Below, piece after piece: positions 8,347 to 16,754 of a stretch of 64,000 bases of DNA (positions within the stretch are counted from its first letter, which is position 1; the number at the start of each line of letters is the position of its first letter). The stretch covers positions 62,001 through 126,000 of the forward strand of contig WGMR01000006.1 of NCBI GenBank assembly GCA_016124955.1, given 5' to 3'. The translations under genes and the position numbers were made by a program. The notes beneath the pieces were generated by a model. It did not search any database. It saw only the letters and a list, made by a program, of their open reading frames with translations, and had not been told where the DNA came from. The stretch comes from Alphaproteobacteria bacterium. Its GTDB lineage: Bacteria > Pseudomonadota > Alphaproteobacteria > UBA9219 > RFNS01.

Positions 8347-9217
8347 CCGCTGGGCCGGTCACAACGGCTTTACGCTGGCTGAAATGGCGATCGTGATCGC
8401 CGTGATCGGAACTATTCTGGTCGCGGTTTTGCCTGCGCTCGGCGCGCTGCGCACCGCCGGCCAGCGCAGCGCCACGGAAGCCAACCTGCAGGCGCTGATG
8501 CGCGCCACCGCCGCCTATGTGCAGGCGACCGGCTGCCTGCCCTGCCCCATGCCTGCACAGGCCGGAAAAAAACTCGGGCGCGTGCGCGGCGATACCAGCG
8601 CAGACGTTTCGCCTTGCGGCCAATGCATTCAACCGGAAGGTATTGCGCCGTTTATATCGCTTGGCCTGACGCAAGGGCAAGCCAAGGATGGCTGGGGCCG
8701 CTGGATCACGATGCGGATAGACCCGCTGCTGGCCGAAAACAGCGCCAATATCGTGCCGCCCTTCACGCCGTGTACGGCTTGCGATATGGATGCCGACGCA
8801 TGCGCGCCGGGCGAACAGCAGGCAACGGGCTGTTCCTTAACGGGCAAAAGCGAAAAAGGCCTGTGCCGCGCCAACCTTAGGGGCGCGGCTGGCAGTATGC
8901 CAATTGTTTTGCGCCAGACGAATGACGGAGGCACCGGGCAGCAAGTCGCCGTCATATTCGTCAGCCACGGCAAGAACGGGCGCGGCGCGTATAAGGCCGA
9001 TCTGCTCGGCGGCCGCACGGCCTTTCCCAACATGCCTGACTGCAGCAGTTCCGGCGCCGGCGCCGAGAAGTGCAATGCACGCGATACAAGCGCGGAATTC
9101 TGGCAAGCCTTGCAGAACGTAAACGAGACTAACCCGTTCGACGATATACTTGCCTATGCCGGCCGCAACGCGCTTGTGAGCATGCTCGGCAACGGCAGCT
9201 GCAATACGATGTGGTGA
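8324..9217 (+). CDS. Cysteine-rich minor prepilin
   Basis: A 297-residue prepilin-like protein. The leader ends in Gly at residue 15 (RWAGHNG) followed by FTLAEMAIVIAVIGTILVAV, the N-methylated assembly helix with Phe+1 and Glu+5. The start ATG at 8324 lies inside the end of the previous gene; the frame is open upstream to 8126, but a prepilin leader fixes the start here. The globular part is unusual in having about twelve cysteines, including CLPC, CGQC and CTAC pairs, which implies several disulfides in the periplasm or on the pilus. Likely a minor pilin at the tip or an adhesin-like subunit. The ATPase gene begins 4 bp after its stop. Confidence 0.8.
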   Translation: MWCVRRSNRWAGHNGFTLAEMAIVIAVIGTILVAVLPALGALRTAGQRSATEANLQALMRATAAYVQATGCLPCPMPAQAGKKLGRVRGDTSADVSPCGQCIQPEGIAPFISLGLTQGQAKDGWGRWITMRIDPLLAENSANIVPPFTPCTACDMDADACAPGEQQATGCSLTGKSEKGLCRANLRGAAGSMPIVLRQTNDGGTGQQVAVIFVSHGKNGRGAYKADLLGGRTAFPNMPDCSSSGAGAEKCNARDTSAEFWQALQNVNETNPFDDILAYAGRNALVSMLGNGSCNTMW

Positions 9218-9221
9218 AGCG

Positions 9222-10955
9222 ATGGCCGATATCATCCGTATGCGCGACCCCATGACCCCGCAAAGCAGGCCGGACGGCGTGAACGGCGCGCGGCTTGGCG
9301 AACGGCTGGTCGCGGGCAAGCGTATAAGCACCGACCAGCTCCGGATCGCGCTGCACGAACAGCGCGTGGCGGGCGGACTTTTGGGCGAGGCGCTGATCAA
9401 GCTTGGCTTTATCAACGCTTCGTTGCTGGCGGAAACGCTGGCCGACAGCGGCGGTTACCGTCGCATCGACATACGCACGGCGCAGATCGACATGACGCTG
9501 GCGGCCATGGTGCCGAAAACGGTTGCGCGGCAATGCCGGGCAATTCCATTGGTGCGCAACGGCGACAGGATCGAGCTGGCGATGGCGGACCCGTTCGACA
9601 TCATGGCGCTCGATCAAATGCGTCACCATATGCCCGCCGGCTGCGATCTCGTGCCCTGCGTCGCCGATTTGCACGATCTGATGGCCGGGATCGAACAGCA
9701 TTACGGCGATGACGCCGTGGCGGACAGGTTGCTGCAGCAGATAGAGGGCGCGGGCGGCTTCGCCGAACATGCGCAGGCATCGATCCACCCCGTGATCGAG
9801 CTGGCCGACCATTTGATCGAGGAAGCCGTGCGGGTCGGTGCTTCCGACCTGCATTTCGAGCCGGAAGCCGGTTTCGTGCGGCTGCGCTACCGGATCGATG
9901 GCATTTTGCATCCGATGCAGCTTTTGCACCGCGATCATTGGCCCGCCATCGCGCAGCGGCTGAAAATTATGGCCGGCATGAACATCGCCAATAGCCGCTT
10001 TGCGCAAGACGGCCGCTTTTCCATGCAATGCGGCGGACGGACGGTGGATTTCCGTGTTTCGCTGCTGCCCACCATATGGGGCGAAAACATCGTCATTCGC
10101 GTGCTCGACCACCGGCAATCGCTGTTGCCGCTCGATACGCTCGGGTTCAATGCGCAGTGCCTGGGCGCGATCAGAAAAATGCTGAAACGCCCCGCGGGCA
10201 TGGTGCTGGTCACAGGGCCGACGGGTTCAGGCAAGACCACGACGCTTTACGGCATTTTGCGGGCGATCAATTCGATCGGCATCAATGTCATGACGCTGGA
10301 AGAGCCGGTGGAATACCAGCTTGGCATCGTGCGGCAAACGCAGGTGCGCGAACAGCACGGGCTTGGCTTTGCTGAAGGCGTGCGCGCCGTGATGCGGCAA
10401 GACCCGGATGTTATTTTCATAGGCGAGATCCGCGACCATGAAACCGCGCAAATGGCGCTGCGTGCCGCGATGACGGGGCACCGCGTTTTCTCAACGCTGC
10501 ACACCAACGGCGCGCTCGGCGTGCTGCCCCGGCTTTGCGATCTTGGGTTGCAGCCCGGCATGCTGGCCGGGAATTTTACCGGTGTTGTAGCGCAGCGGCT
10601 GGTGCGGATGCTGTGCCCCGATTGCAAGCGGCTGAAACCCGTTACGCCGGAAGAGCGGCGGATGCTGCGGCTTGACCGCGTTGAGACGTTGCCGCCCATG
10701 ATCGGAAGCGCCCAAGGTTGCCCCGCTTGCCGCCATACCGGTTATCGCGGCCGTACGGTGGTGGCGGAAGTGCTGCGCGTTACGCCCGCGCTCGAAGACC
10801 TGTTCGCAAAACAGGCGTCGCGGCGGGCGCTGCTTGGGCAGGCGCAACAAGACGGTTACCGCCCCATGATCGAGGACGGGACAGACAAAGTGCTGGCCGG
10901 AAGCATCAGCCTTGAGAGCCTAGGCGAGAGCGTCGATATGACGGAGCGTATGTGA
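9222..10955 (+). CDS. mshE: GspE/PilB/MshE-type pilus assembly ATPase
   Basis: A 577-residue cytoplasmic hexameric ATPase that powers pilus or pseudopilus assembly. An N-terminal MshEN-like domain (about residues 20-160) is followed by the linker ASDLHFEPE, Walker A GPTGSGKTTTLY (about 331-342), and the Asp-box/Walker B RQDPDVIFIGEIRD (about 391-404). The His box and the tetracysteine zinc motif CPDC...CPAC (about 464-503) typical of extension ATPases are also present. All catalytic elements appear intact. The stop overlaps the start of the platform protein gene (TGATG). Confidence 0.94.
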   Translation: MADIIRMRDPMTPQSRPDGVNGARLGERLVAGKRISTDQLRIALHEQRVAGGLLGEALIKLGFINASLLAETLADSGGYRRIDIRTAQIDMTLAAMVPKTVARQCRAIPLVRNGDRIELAMADPFDIMALDQMRHHMPAGCDLVPCVADLHDLMAGIEQHYGDDAVADRLLQQIEGAGGFAEHAQASIHPVIELADHLIEEAVRVGASDLHFEPEAGFVRLRYRIDGILHPMQLLHRDHWPAIAQRLKIMAGMNIANSRFAQDGRFSMQCGGRTVDFRVSLLPTIWGENIVIRVLDHRQSLLPLDTLGFNAQCLGAIRKMLKRPAGMVLVTGPTGSGKTTTLYGILRAINSIGINVMTLEEPVEYQLGIVRQTQVREQHGLGFAEGVRAVMRQDPDVIFIGEIRDHETAQMALRAAMTGHRVFSTLHTNGALGVLPRLCDLGLQPGMLAGNFTGVVAQRLVRMLCPDCKRLKPVTPEERRMLRLDRVETLPPMIGSAQGCPACRHTGYRGRTVVAEVLRVTPALEDLFAKQASRRALLGQAQQDGYRPMIEDGTDKVLAGSISLESLGESVDMTERM

Positions 10956-12160
10956 TGCCGCGTTATCATTACCGTGCCGTCAATGGACAGGGGCAAATCG
11001 TTTGCGGCTTGCTTGCTGCCGAAAGCCTCGCGCAGCTCGATCGCACGCTGACCGGCACGGGGCTGGAGCTGATCGCGTGGCGCGTGCCGGTACATTGGCG
11101 GCTTCCCGCCCTGCAGGGCCGGGTCAACGACCGCGAACTTATAAGCTTTTGCCATCATCTTGAAGTGATGGAAGATGCGGGCGTGCCGGTTCTACAAAGC
11201 CTTGAACAGGCGCGCGACCATGCCGGCAGCAAGGCTTTGCGCGATGCGCTGACGGAAATTTGCCGCGATGTGGGCGAAGGCGCGCCATTGTCGCAAGCCT
11301 TCGCGCGCCAGAAACGCCATATGCCGCGGGCCTTTGCGGCCATGCTTGGGGCGGCGGAGAAAAGCGGGAACATGGCACAAGCCTTCCACGATATGCACGC
11401 CCATGCCCGCTGGGCGGCAACGCTGCGCGCCCGCACACAACGCGCGCTGCGATACCCTGCTTTTCTGCTTTTGCTCGCGGCTGGCGTGATTACGTTCATG
11501 ATGGCGACGGTGGTGCCGCAGGTGATGAATTTTGTGGCCGACAGCGGCGGCGGCTTGCCGTGGCATGCGCGCGCGCTGCTGGCGGTCGCAGGCGCCGTCG
11601 CCAGCTACTGGTGGCTGATGGCGGGCACGGCGATTGCGGCCGCTATCGCCGTCAAGGCGCTGCATGCGGCGGGCGGGCGCATGGCGCTTCTGCTTGACCG
11701 GGCGCTTCTGGCGCTGCCGGGGCTTGGCCGCTTGCTGCGAAAATTCCAGATGGCCGGGTTTGCGCGCCATTTCGCCGTGTTGCAGGGAAGCGGGATCAAC
11801 ACCATGCAGGCGCTGCAGGATGCCGCGGGGCTGGTTGGCAACAGCGCGCTGGCGCAGGATTGCACGGCGGCAGTGACCAAAATTTTACGCGGCATGCCAA
11901 TGACGGACGCCTTCGCGGCCGGCGGCCTTTATAATTCCACGGCGCTGCAGATCATCCGCACCGGCGAACAAAGCGGCAAGCAGGCGCATTGCTGGCAGCA
12001 TATCGCCAGCCTGTACGAACAGGAGGCGCAGGACGCCACCGAACGGTTTGTCGGCATGCTGGAACCGGCGCTGACGCTGCTGATCGGGCTGATCATGGCG
12101 TGGCTTGTGCTTTCCGTACTGGGGCCGGTTTACGCCAGCCTGAATAATTTGGGAATCTAG
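10955..12160 (+). CDS. mshG: GspF/PilC/MshG-type inner membrane platform protein
   Basis: A 401-residue polytopic inner membrane protein that couples the assembly ATPase to pilin polymerisation. It has an N-terminal YHYRAVNGQGQIVCG segment and two repeated T2SSF domains, each with the E-x-G-x-P-hydrophobic core (VMEDAGVPVLQSLEQA; LQGSGINTMQALQDAAG). The membrane helices lie near residues 168-190 and 205-230 and at the C-terminus (LTLLIGLIMAWLVLSVLGPVY). Start at ATG 10955 overlapping the mshE stop; a GTG 3 bp earlier is in frame. Clear homologue of the family. Confidence 0.92.
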   Translation: MPRYHYRAVNGQGQIVCGLLAAESLAQLDRTLTGTGLELIAWRVPVHWRLPALQGRVNDRELISFCHHLEVMEDAGVPVLQSLEQARDHAGSKALRDALTEICRDVGEGAPLSQAFARQKRHMPRAFAAMLGAAEKSGNMAQAFHDMHAHARWAATLRARTQRALRYPAFLLLLAAGVITFMMATVVPQVMNFVADSGGGLPWHARALLAVAGAVASYWWLMAGTAIAAAIAVKALHAAGGRMALLLDRALLALPGLGRLLRKFQMAGFARHFAVLQGSGINTMQALQDAAGLVGNSALAQDCTAAVTKILRGMPMTDAFAAGGLYNSTALQIIRTGEQSGKQAHCWQHIASLYEQEAQDATERFVGMLEPALTLLIGLIMAWLVLSVLGPVYASLNNLGI

Positions 12161-12162
12161 GC

Positions 12163-13632
12163 ATGCGCAGAAAACCCATCCTATTGATCGGCGACCGCGG
12201 CGCGGTGCTTTACGGCAGCCGGGAAAATTTCTTCGCGCCCGCGCCGGACACCCCGGAAGCCACGCGTTTGGCCGAAGCTTTGCTGGCGGGCAAACGCGCA
12301 CAACCCTTGATCCTTGCCGATTTCGCCGCACTGGAATTCAAGCGCGAAACGCTGCCGAAGCTCGGGCCGTTCGACCGCAACAGGCTTTTGCAAAGGCGGT
12401 TGCAAATCGCTTTCAAGAAACCGCAGATTACCGGTTGGCAAAAGCTGGAAAGCGTCGGCGCGGGGCAACCTTATATGTTCGCGGCCGTGGGCGAATATTG
12501 CCCGCTGGCGCCGTGGCTTGAATGGCTCGGACAGTTCAGCGCCGGGCCCGTGCCGATTGCGCTGCTGCCGCTTGAAGGCGTGCGGCATGCCAACAGGCTT
12601 GCGGCCATCGAAGGCGGCGGCAGCCAGTGGCACATGCTGGTCAGCTGGCAGCAGGCCAGCGGCATGCGGCAAATCGTTACACATAACGGCAAGCTGGTTT
12701 TCACCCGGCTTGTCGGCGATATTCCGGATGCGGCAAGTATCGAAGGCGATGCGCTGCAACATCACATTCGCGCAAGTTTCGAATATCTCGGGCGGCTCGG
12801 CCTTGCCGATCCCGCGCAATTGCATATGAGCGTGATCGCGCAGGTCACGTGCCATGCTTCGCTTGCCGATATGCTTGGCAATGCCGGGCGCTTCACGCCG
12901 GGCGGCATCAGCTTCTACACGCCTGCCAAGGCGGCGCAGCATCTGAAATTTTCGGTGCGGGCGGGCGATCACGAGCGTTTTTCGGATGCGCTTTTTGTCG
13001 CACGATTGCAAACCGGGGCCGAACCCGCCATCACCATGCTGCACCCCGCGCAGGTAAAGGCACGCAAGGCAGCGAATGCCTTCCGCCTGGCGCAGACGGC
13101 GGCGGCGGCCGGGATATTGCTGCTTATGTCGCTTGGCGTTGTGTTCGGGCATGCCGCATGGCGGCACGAGGATGCCGTGGCGCGGAAGCTGGCCGCGATC
13201 GAAGCCTTGCGGCAACAGGACGGCGGCAAGGAAAGCGAAGCAGACCCGGCGATGCGGCGCTTGATGCAGATCAGGGATGTGAGCCGACTGCAGCAGATGC
13301 TTGCATCCGAACCGCCCGGACCGTGGACGCTTTTGAACACGATGGCCGAGGCGATGGGCGCGCGCTTCCGGTTGAACCGTCTGGAATGGAGGGCGGGCGA
13401 AACCGCCGCAGATTTGCGCGCGCTGACCCCCGGTCTTACGCCCGGTGATGCGACCCGGCAATTCCGGGATTTTGCCGGGCTGCTGCAACAGGCGCTGCCG
13501 GGGCATACGGTCAAGCTGGCGGCGTTGCCGCTGGCTGCTCTGCCGGAACAAACCTTGCAAAGCGGCCTGCGCGCGGACCCGGCCGCAAGCACGGCACGCC
13601 TTGTCATCGCAGCAAGGCAGGAAACGCCATGA
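12163..13632 (+). CDS. Pilus assembly protein, GspL/PilM-PilN-like (MshI position)
   Basis: A 489-residue protein with a cytoplasmic N-terminal part of about 300 residues, one membrane helix (about 308-328, AAAAGILLLMSLGVVFGHAA), and a periplasmic part with a coiled stretch then a small alpha/beta domain. The LPKLGPFDRNRLLQRRLQIAF segment near residue 65 resembles the actin-like half of GspL/PilM-type proteins, and the membrane helix plus periplasmic part resembles PilN/GspL. It thus looks like a PilM-PilN combination, matching the position of mshI in MSHA operons. I identify the role from layout and topology more than from strong motifs. Stop overlaps the next start by 4 bp. Confidence 0.6.
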   Translation: MRRKPILLIGDRGAVLYGSRENFFAPAPDTPEATRLAEALLAGKRAQPLILADFAALEFKRETLPKLGPFDRNRLLQRRLQIAFKKPQITGWQKLESVGAGQPYMFAAVGEYCPLAPWLEWLGQFSAGPVPIALLPLEGVRHANRLAAIEGGGSQWHMLVSWQQASGMRQIVTHNGKLVFTRLVGDIPDAASIEGDALQHHIRASFEYLGRLGLADPAQLHMSVIAQVTCHASLADMLGNAGRFTPGGISFYTPAKAAQHLKFSVRAGDHERFSDALFVARLQTGAEPAITMLHPAQVKARKAANAFRLAQTAAAAGILLLMSLGVVFGHAAWRHEDAVARKLAAIEALRQQDGGKESEADPAMRRLMQIRDVSRLQQMLASEPPGPWTLLNTMAEAMGARFRLNRLEWRAGETAADLRALTPGLTPGDATRQFRDFAGLLQQALPGHTVKLAALPLAALPEQTLQSGLRADPAASTARLVIAARQETP

Positions 13633-14204
13633 ACGCACGCCCTTATATATTCGCCGCCTGCTTCTGCGTCATCATGACGGCGCTTGGCGCGCCCGCGCTG
13701 CTTTGGACCTTGCAGGAAATGCGCAGCCGCGAAGACACGCTGCAAAAGCAGATCGGGCGCATGCAGCTTGTACGCACGCGCACCCATGACCACGACAGCG
13801 CCTGGCGGAATTTGCGTGACAGGTTCGATGCCCGCCAGCTCGCGAACGTCGCCACGCCACCCGACAGGCTGCAGGTGATGGAACTGTGCCAGACGCTGGC
13901 GCGGCAGCACGGGCTTGGCGACATCGCCTTTACCATGTCACCCGAACTAAGCATGACCGCGCCGGGCAGCGACCTTGAAATACGGCAAGCGACCATCACG
14001 TTGCAAGCCACGGCGGCGCACGACAGCGCCATCTATGACGTGGCGCGCATCTTGCAAAAGCAATTGCCGGGCAAGGCGCGCATAACGGGGTTTACGCTGG
14101 CGCGCACGGAAAGCCCGGACGGGCCCGGGCGGATCGACACGACCCTGACATTCGATACCGTTTGGCTCGGCGGCATGCAGGAAGTGGCGGGGAACGAGCC
14201 ATGA
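13629..14204 (+). CDS. PilO/GspM-like pilus assembly protein (MshJ position)
   Basis: A 191-residue bitopic protein: a short cytoplasmic N-terminus, one membrane helix (about residues 6-28, FAACFCVIMTALGAPALLWTL), a coiled-coil-like linker (MRSREDTLQKQIGRMQ), then a periplasmic alpha/beta domain. This is the topology of PilO, GspM and MshJ, which pair with the PilN/GspL-type protein encoded just upstream. Family membership is inferred from topology and gene order; no invariant catalytic residues are expected. It overlaps both neighbours by 4 bp, so tight translational coupling is likely. Confidence 0.55.
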   Translation: MNARPYIFAACFCVIMTALGAPALLWTLQEMRSREDTLQKQIGRMQLVRTRTHDHDSAWRNLRDRFDARQLANVATPPDRLQVMELCQTLARQHGLGDIAFTMSPELSMTAPGSDLEIRQATITLQATAAHDSAIYDVARILQKQLPGKARITGFTLARTESPDGPGRIDTTLTFDTVWLGGMQEVAGNEP

Positions 14205-14593
14205 AACGCATGCTGGCAATAACCCTGACGGCCTTGCTGTTCGCACAGCCCGCCGTGGCGGAAACCTTCCGGCATGCATCGCTGTTCTTCACGCCTGATG
14301 AAACCACGCTGATCAAGAACGGCGGTAAAAACGCCGCGGCGCCGCATGCCGTTACGCTGGAGGCAATCAGCTACAGTTCGGCTTCGCGCTGGACCGTATG
14401 GATGGACCGCCGACAATGGAGCCCGCAAAACAAAGACCGCGACGAAAATATCAATATCATTTACGTTAGCGCCGACGAGGTCACTTTTGAATGGCGCGCA
14501 CAACCGGATGCGCCGGCGCGTCGCGTTACCTTGCTTTCCGGGCAGGCCTATGATCCGGAAAACGACATTGTTATCGGCAAAAATGACCGCTAG
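14201..14593 (+). CDS. Small periplasmic protein of the pilus operon (MshK/PilP position)
   Basis: A 130-residue exported protein: a signal peptide MKRMLAITLTALLFAQPAVA with an A-V-A cleavage site, then a compact beta-rich domain (HAVTLEAISYSSASRWTVW; a DRDENINIIYVSADEVTF stretch). In MSHA and type IV pilus operons this last position is occupied by MshK or PilP, small proteins linking the inner membrane complex to the secretin, and the alternating beta pattern with an I-x-Y/V-S-x-D-E-V-x-F core agrees. It is assigned from gene order; sequence identity to named families is not evident. Start at 14201 overlaps the upstream gene by 4 bp. The convergent TPR gene ends 3 bp after its stop. Confidence 0.55.
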   Translation: MKRMLAITLTALLFAQPAVAETFRHASLFFTPDETTLIKNGGKNAAAPHAVTLEAISYSSASRWTVWMDRRQWSPQNKDRDENINIIYVSADEVTFEWRAQPDAPARRVTLLSGQAYDPENDIVIGKNDR

Positions 14594-14596
14594 GCG

Positions 14597-15535
14597 TTAT
14601 TGCAAACCGTGACGGCGGGCAAGGAAACGGGCGCGTTCGCGCACCGCATCCATCGTCATCGGCAAACCGGGCTGCGCCGGTGCAAGTACGCCGTTTCTTT
14701 CAAGCACTTCGCGGTAGTTTGAAAGCGCCGTCAGATCATCCCCCCGCCGGTCGGCGATGATCGCGAGGTTGAGGCGATAGCGTAAATTGCCTTCATCGAG
14801 CATGGTGGCTTCCTGCATGCGCGCGAACCCGGCATCGAGCCTGCCTTCATCGATCAGCGCCTGCGCATCGGCCGCGATCACCGGCGCGATGCGGTGCATG
14901 GAGGAAAGACGCGCAAGCCTGTCGTGCGCATCGACCGTGCCCAGCCCCGTCAGCGCGACGGCATAGCCCGTCAGCACGGCATCGTTCTGCGGCGCAACGG
15001 CATAAGCGCGTTCCCATGCGGAAACGGCTTGCTGGAAATTCCCTTGCGCCTGCCAGCGCGCGGCTTCCGCCATCAGCGCGCGTTCGGGCGGCACGTCCAC
15101 AACCTTGATAGCGGGCTTTGCTTGCACCGCAGGGCGTGGCGCGGCGGCTTGCCCGGCGCCCGCAGATTGCATCGCAGGCGTATCGCGCAATTGTTGTTCG
15201 AGCGCGGCAAGCGCGGTATCGCGCAAGGCTTCAACCGGAAGCACAATGCCGGGCTCCGGGCCGGGTGCGGGCGCCGTTTCGGCACGAGCCATTTGCAGTT
15301 CCGCCACCTGCTGCACAGAAATATTGTCGGCAACCGGCAGCGGTTCTGAAACGCTATACCACGACCATAGCGCACCGCCGCATGCGGCCAGCAGCGCAAG
15401 CGGCAGGAAAACATAAACCGGCCAGGCGGAAGCATCCACCGCAACGGGCGATGGTGCAGGCAGGGAAATAACCCGGCCGCCCGTTTTGTTATCCTGTTTG
15501 TATTGCCACTGACGGCTTCTGAGCGAAAATGCCAT
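14597..15535 (-). CDS. TPR membrane protein, MshN-like
   Basis: A 312-residue protein. A basic N-terminus is followed by one membrane helix (about residues 38-60, WPVYVFLPLALLAACGGALW), a Pro/Ala-rich periplasmic linker, and C-terminal TPR repeats (about 150-300, including GNFQQAVSAWERAYAVAPQN). This is the layout of MshN of the MSHA pilus. It faces the pilus operon tail to tail. Its promoter is probably the perfect TATAAT at 15544-15549 (minus strand), so close to the ATG that the message may be leaderless. The assignment to pilus biogenesis rests on location and topology. Confidence 0.6.
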   Translation of the reverse strand: MAFSLRSRQWQYKQDNKTGGRVISLPAPSPVAVDASAWPVYVFLPLALLAACGGALWSWYSVSEPLPVADNISVQQVAELQMARAETAPAPGPEPGIVLPVEALRDTALAALEQQLRDTPAMQSAGAGQAAAPRPAVQAKPAIKVVDVPPERALMAEAARWQAQGNFQQAVSAWERAYAVAPQNDAVLTGYAVALTGLGTVDAHDRLARLSSMHRIAPVIAADAQALIDEGRLDAGFARMQEATMLDEGNLRYRLNLAIIADRRGDDLTALSNYREVLERNGVLAPAQPGLPMTMDAVRERARFLARRHGLQ

Positions 15536-15543
15536 AGGGGCAT

Positions 15544-15549
15544 ATTATA
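15544..15549 (-). promoter_or_regulatory. -10 element of the MshN-like gene, probably leaderless
   Basis: Read on the minus strand, TATAAT is followed by 8 bases and then the ATG of the TPR gene at 15535. A start of transcription 7-8 bases after the -10 would fall on the A of the ATG. No Shine-Dalgarno sequence precedes this ATG, consistent with a leaderless message. The -10 lies in the loop of an inverted repeat (GGGCATA ... TATGCCC, 15538-15557), a possible operator. No good -35 hexamer is visible. Confidence 0.4.
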
Positions 15550-15588
15550 GTATGCCCATGCGAGACGGTGTAGCTTTTAAGTGTTAAG

Positions 15589-16221
15589 CTATGCGTCCCG
15601 CACCAGATCGCCCACTATAGCTAGTATGGTGCCGAGCATCAGATACATAAAAACGCAGCTAACCCCGATAACATAGCCGATCAGCAAGCAAACCCCGTCA
15701 CGCGCCAGAAGCCCAAGCGCAACGCCGACCGTAGCCACCGAAGGCGGTACGTTGAAAAGCGGAATGGGAATGGCAACCATGCAGCTGAGCGCGAGCAAAA
15801 CAATGCCGTTGATACGATCCATCTGCGGGCCGGCGATGATCGACAGGCGCGGCTTCAGATATTTTTCCAGGCCTTCCACGAACAGCACGGCGTCATCCAG
15901 CCCGGATGTAAGCCGCGCGCGCGGCACTGCGGTGCGGGTGATAAAACCGGGCAAAAGCGGGCGTTTGTAACCAAGCGCCATCTGCGCCGCCAGTATGATC
16001 ATGGGAATACCGAGAATAAACGAGGCGCCCGGCAGGAAGATAATCACGATATTCAGCAAAGCGAGCACGAGCAGCAACAGCGTAAAGCCGCGCACGCCGA
16101 ACAGCGTGAGGATTTCACCGAACGTCACGGTATCGCTGGGCCCAATCGAAGCGCCGATGGCCCGCAACACATCCGAAACCCGCTCCTGCGGCGCGGGCGG
16201 GTGAAGTTCCTGTTCGTTCAT
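15589..16221 (-). CDS. ExoD-like membrane protein (second copy)
   Basis: A 210-residue ExoD family protein, paralogous in layout to the gene at 251-886: a short soluble N-terminus (RVSDVLRAIGASI), then the hydrophobic block with LLLLVLALLNIVIIFLPGAS, an ILGIPMIILAAQMALGYKRP motif closely matching the VLGFPIFLLAMQMMLGFNRP of the first copy, and a multi-helix C-terminus. It begins 11 bp after the end of atpF and may be transcribed from the ATP synthase operon. Function uncertain; the family is linked to exopolysaccharide production. Confidence 0.8.
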   Translation of the reverse strand: MNEQELHPPAPQERVSDVLRAIGASIGPSDTVTFGEILTLFGVRGFTLLLLVLALLNIVIIFLPGASFILGIPMIILAAQMALGYKRPLLPGFITRTAVPRARLTSGLDDAVLFVEGLEKYLKPRLSIIAGPQMDRINGIVLLALSCMVAIPIPLFNVPPSVATVGVALGLLARDGVCLLIGYVIGVSCVFMYLMLGTILAIVGDLVRDA

Positions 16222-16232
16222 GGAATGGCCGT

Positions 16233-16745
16233 TCAGGCTGCGTCAGAGATTTTCTTGCCGAGTTTATTCGGCAGCTCGGCGATGGCTTCGTCAATCAGCT
16301 TGCCGGCGCGGGCAGAATCCAGCTTCTGCGCCAGAACCTGCGCGGTGGCCTGTACCGCCATATCGATCGCCGCCGCGCGCACATCGCGCAACGCTTCGGA
16401 CTCCGCCAGCGCGATGCGCTCCATTGCCTGCTGTTCGCGGCGTGCAAGCTGGTCCTTCAATTCCCCTTCGGCGCGGATGCGCAGGCTTTCGGCTGCACGG
16501 CGGGCCTGCGCCACAATCTGTTCCGCTTCGGCCTGCGCCTCGGCCTGCTTCTTGCGATAGGCATCGAGCGTGCCTTCGGCTTCGGCGCGCAGGTTTTTGG
16601 CCTGTTCCAGCTCTTCCCGGATCTTGGCAATCTCGCCGTCCAGCCAGCCGAACAGCGGCTTGCGGCCATAGCGCAGCGCCAGCAACAGAAAAACGGCGAA
16701 GGCCAGCGCGCTCCAGAAATACGGGTTGTCGATAAGCTCTTCCAT
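16233..16745 (-). CDS. atpF: ATP synthase Fo subunit b
   Basis: A 170-residue b subunit: N-terminal membrane helix (FWSALAFAVFLLLALRYG, about residues 9-26) followed by a long Glu/Ala/Arg-rich coiled coil forming the peripheral stalk, which holds the F1 alpha3beta3 head still against rotation. Last structural gene of the Fo operon here (atpI-B-E-b'-b), 9 bp after the b' gene. Having two different b-type subunits is usual in alphaproteobacteria and cyanobacteria. The F1 genes are not in the window, so Fo and F1 are encoded at separate loci, as is common in this class. Confidence 0.94.
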   Translation of the reverse strand: MEELIDNPYFWSALAFAVFLLLALRYGRKPLFGWLDGEIAKIREELEQAKNLRAEAEGTLDAYRKKQAEAQAEAEQIVAQARRAAESLRIRAEGELKDQLARREQQAMERIALAESEALRDVRAAAIDMAVQATAQVLAQKLDSARAGKLIDEAIAELPNKLGKKISDAA

Positions 16746-16754
16746 CCCTGCCCC

